Of a stretch of 64,000 bases of DNA, positions 61,967 to 64,000 are shown one piece after another. Under the pieces are notes generated by a model that saw only the letters and a list, made by a program, of their open reading frames with translations, did no database searches and was not told the origin of the DNA. The stretch spans positions 1,240,001-1,304,000 of the forward strand of contig NZ_JAPIVG010000001.1 of assembly GCF_026240095.1 (NCBI RefSeq), read 5' to 3'. This DNA comes from Pedobacter sandarakinus. Lineage in GTDB: Bacteria > Bacteroidota > Bacteroidia > Sphingobacteriales > Sphingobacteriaceae. How positions within the stretch are numbered: position 1 is the first letter of the stretch; each line of letters opens with the position of its first letter. The position numbers were made by a program, and so were the translations under genes.

Positions 61967-63055
61967 ATGAATTTTCAAAATATATATCAAGGTAAAAAGG
62001 TGCTTATCACAGGACATACTGGATTCAAAGGTTCCTGGATGGCCATTTGGTTAAAAGAATTGGGTGCTGAAGTTTATGGCTATGCACTTGCACCACAGTC
62101 TGAAATGGATAATTTTGTGATCTGCAAGTTAGAAAAAGAAATTAATCATTGTGAAGGCGATGTGCGGGATGCTGGCAAGTTGATAGCTTATTTCCAAGAA
62201 GTACAACCCGATTTTGCATTTCATTTGGCTGCGCAACCTTTAGTTCTTCTATCCTATCAGGACCCTGTAGGAACTTTCGATACCAACTTAATGGGTACCG
62301 TGAATTTTTGGGAGGCGGTAAGGGCAACTCCTTCGGTAAAAGCTGCAGTAAACGTTACCACGGATAAATGCTATGATAACAAGGAATGGGTATGGGGGTA
62401 TCGTGAAAATGACCCTATGGGTGGTAAAGATCCTTACAGTGCATCTAAAGGGTGCTCAGAATTAATCACGAATTCGTACTTAGAGTCTTTCTTTAAGGCT
62501 GATGGAACTGCCAATATCGCGTCAGCAAGAGCAGGAAATGTTATTGGGGGCGGAGACTGGGCCTTAGATCGAATTGTTCCCGACTATTTTAGGGCGTATC
62601 AAAAGGGCGAAAAGTTGGAAATTAGAAATCCACATGCAACCCGTCCATGGCAACATGTATTGGAGCCATTAAGTGGATATTTAAATCTCGGCGCTGAGCT
62701 TTACATCAAGGGCAAATCGTTTAGCGGGGGTTGGAATTTTGGACCAGAGGACACACAAAATTATTCAGTAAAGCAACTTATTGATGAAATATTGCTGCTT
62801 AAAGATTTAACTGGCTATCATATTCCTGAAAATGCGGAGAAATTACATGAAGCTGTATTACTAAAACTAGACATTTCAAAGGCTGTTAATATGTTGAAGT
62901 GGCGTCCTGTTCTATCTTTTAAAGAAACAGCATTATTTACGCTCAATGGTTATGACAGTGACTTGAATCCTAAATCTGTATATAGAGATCGCGTAGAGCA
63001 GATTAGTGCTTATGAATCTTTAGCAGCACAAAAAAGCATACAATGGGCGATGTAA
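61967..63055 (+). CDS. rfbG: CDP-glucose 4,6-dehydratase
   Basis: Second step of the CDP-dideoxyhexose pathway. A 362-aa SDR dehydratase from ATG 61967: NAD loop KVLITGHTGFKGSWMAIWLK with the unusual TGFKGSW of this enzyme, NVTTDKCYDN, and YSASKGCSELI with catalytic Tyr/Lys. A longer frame from 61937 is not used. Its end overlaps the next gene by 13 bases. Confidence 0.95.
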   Translation: MNFQNIYQGKKVLITGHTGFKGSWMAIWLKELGAEVYGYALAPQSEMDNFVICKLEKEINHCEGDVRDAGKLIAYFQEVQPDFAFHLAAQPLVLLSYQDPVGTFDTNLMGTVNFWEAVRATPSVKAAVNVTTDKCYDNKEWVWGYRENDPMGGKDPYSASKGCSELITNSYLESFFKADGTANIASARAGNVIGGGDWALDRIVPDYFRAYQKGEKLEIRNPHATRPWQHVLEPLSGYLNLGAELYIKGKSFSGGWNFGPEDTQNYSVKQLIDEILLLKDLTGYHIPENAEKLHEAVLLKLDISKAVNMLKWRPVLSFKETALFTLNGYDSDLNPKSVYRDRVEQISAYESLAAQKSIQWAM

Positions 63056-63951
63056 AATCAATTTTAATAACTGGAGGTAACGGTTTCTTAGGGAGTCATT
63101 TGATTGGGTATTTGCTTGAACTTAAATATACCCTGATTTTACTTACAAGACCGAAGTCTGATTTAAGCAAGATCTCTCGATATCTCGATCGGATACAGAT
63201 AGTTGATGGTACCAATGAGGAAATGTTGAAATTAAAATTTGAGGAAAATAGAATTGATGCAGTTATCCATTTGGCTACTGACTATGGTAGGACTTCAACG
63301 TTATCGCAAGTTATTCAGACCAACGTCTTACTTCCGTTGAAGTTAGTAGAGTTAGCGGTAGCAAATGGAACCAAAGTTTTTATTAATACGGATACTTTCA
63401 TAGCCAAGCAAAATAGTGGATATGACTATTTAAATAGTTATGCCAAAACCAAATTTATCATAAAGGATTTGTTAGCTGACTTTTCGAAGTATATTAAAAT
63501 TGTTAATATGAAACTCGAACACATCTACGGAGAAAATGATGGAGATAATAAGTTTGTAACTCAAATTGTAAAAAGTCTTATACGGAATCAATCAGAGTTA
63601 GATCTTACAGAGGGTATGCAGAAAAGAGATTTTATCTATGTGCTAGATGTTGCGGCTGCGTATGGAACCGTATTGAAAAATGTCGAGGTTTTAAATTCTT
63701 ATGTCGAATTTGAGATTGGATCGGGAATTTCAACCAGCATTAAATCCTTTGTTCAAGAGTTAAAAGATTTAACTGATTCCACAACAATTTTAAATTTTGG
63801 AGCTTTACCGACAAGATCAGGTGAATTTATCGAGTCAAAAGCCAATAATAAAAGTTTATTAGATCTTGGGTGGTGCATTAATTTTGATTTGAAAGCAGGA
63901 CTGATGCGCACCCTTTCTGGAGAGAATGTTAATTATTTAAAGAAAATATAG
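63043..63951 (+). CDS. NAD-dependent epimerase/reductase (RfbJ-like)
   Basis: A 302-aa SDR-fold protein: GGNGFLGSHLIGYL is the NAD loop, FINTDTF stands for the Ser/Thr of the active site and NSYAKTKFIIKDL gives Tyr-x-x-x-Lys. The position after rfbF-rfbG and the overall pattern point to a CDP-3,6-dideoxyhexose synthase/epimerase such as RfbJ (abequose) or RfbS (paratose), but the class is uncertain. RfbH (3-dehydrase), needed for 3-deoxygenation, is not in the window. Overlaps rfbG by 13 bases. Confidence 0.8.
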   Translation: MGDVKSILITGGNGFLGSHLIGYLLELKYTLILLTRPKSDLSKISRYLDRIQIVDGTNEEMLKLKFEENRIDAVIHLATDYGRTSTLSQVIQTNVLLPLKLVELAVANGTKVFINTDTFIAKQNSGYDYLNSYAKTKFIIKDLLADFSKYIKIVNMKLEHIYGENDGDNKFVTQIVKSLIRNQSELDLTEGMQKRDFIYVLDVAAAYGTVLKNVEVLNSYVEFEIGSGISTSIKSFVQELKDLTDSTTILNFGALPTRSGEFIESKANNKSLLDLGWCINFDLKAGLMRTLSGENVNYLKKI

Positions 63952-64000
63952 TGGAGAATATTCAAAAAGTCGAAAATCTGATTTTAGGTGCAGGTCTTGC
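63951..64000 (+). CDS. Start of an FAD/NAD-dependent protein (cut by window edge)
   Basis: GTG at 63951 overlaps the previous TAG by one base (TAGTG). The first 17 residues include LILGAGLA, the beginning of a dinucleotide-binding Rossmann loop, as in FAD-dependent amine-oxidase or UDP-galactopyranose-mutase-like proteins. Only the N-terminus is visible, so the class is not decided. Confidence 0.55.
   Translation, partial: MENIQKVENLILGAGL

Overview
The window reads as chromosomal DNA of a Bacteroidota bacterium, most likely a Pedobacter-like member of the Sphingobacteriaceae. The evidence is the set of lineage-typical families (DUF6702, DUF4834, DUF2480, DUF3108/DUF3109, DUF6427, YfhO, GbsR/MarR), the AT-rich sequence, the lack of Shine-Dalgarno sites, and repeated matches to the Bacteroidota -7 promoter element TAnnTTTG just ahead of genes. 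The genus is an inference; no rRNA gene is present.

1-12.6 kb is mixed core and envelope: an LpxL-type acyltransferase, a beta-lactamase-fold hydrolase, an uncharacterised kinase-like protein, a DJ-1/PfpI protein, two glycosyltransferases, a complete tricorn-type protease, a methyltransferase and a rhomboid protease. 12.6-21.4 kb is mostly minus strand: a tightly packed run upp - small tyrosine phosphatase - YjjG-like HAD - DinB - Wzx-like flippase - two methyltransferases - glycosyltransferase, then a deacetylase-like protein that has lost its catalytic motifs, DUF6702 and a methyltransferase. 21.6-42.2 kb is core: HupE/UreJ and an M1 peptidase, uvrB, YwbE, DUF4834, SRPBCC, GbsR, YfhO, LpxH plus a glycosyltransferase, DUF6427, coaX - outer-membrane protein - lptC, a PpiD/SurA-like foldase, DUF2480 and DUF3108-DUF3109.

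42.6-64 kb is a surface-polysaccharide locus. It begins with rfbBCDA (dTDP-L-rhamnose). It continues after an inserted island with fcl and gmd (GDP-L-fucose), a UDP-HexNAc dehydrogenase, a CpsB-type PHP phosphatase, a Wza-like export lipoprotein, a Wzc-like tyrosine kinase, then rfbF, rfbG and an RfbJ-like reductase/epimerase (CDP-dideoxyhexose branch), and runs off the right edge. Four nucleotide carriers (dTDP, GDP, UDP, CDP) are therefore served by one locus.

Between rfbA and fcl (46.0-52.5 kb) lies the accessory region. Same-orientation units of a non-coding repeat with a 331-bp period sit on both sides. Inside are a four-gene cassette of unknown function (a 251-aa protein, DUF5675 and two tiny membrane proteins, the last one holin-like and overlapping its neighbour), a small HTH protein, an XRE regulator, an orphan 126-aa protein and a membrane-anchored LytTR regulator. 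This is the least explained and most interesting part. Several genes here and elsewhere start with GTG or TTG, and three membrane microproteins shorter than 60 aa are annotated.
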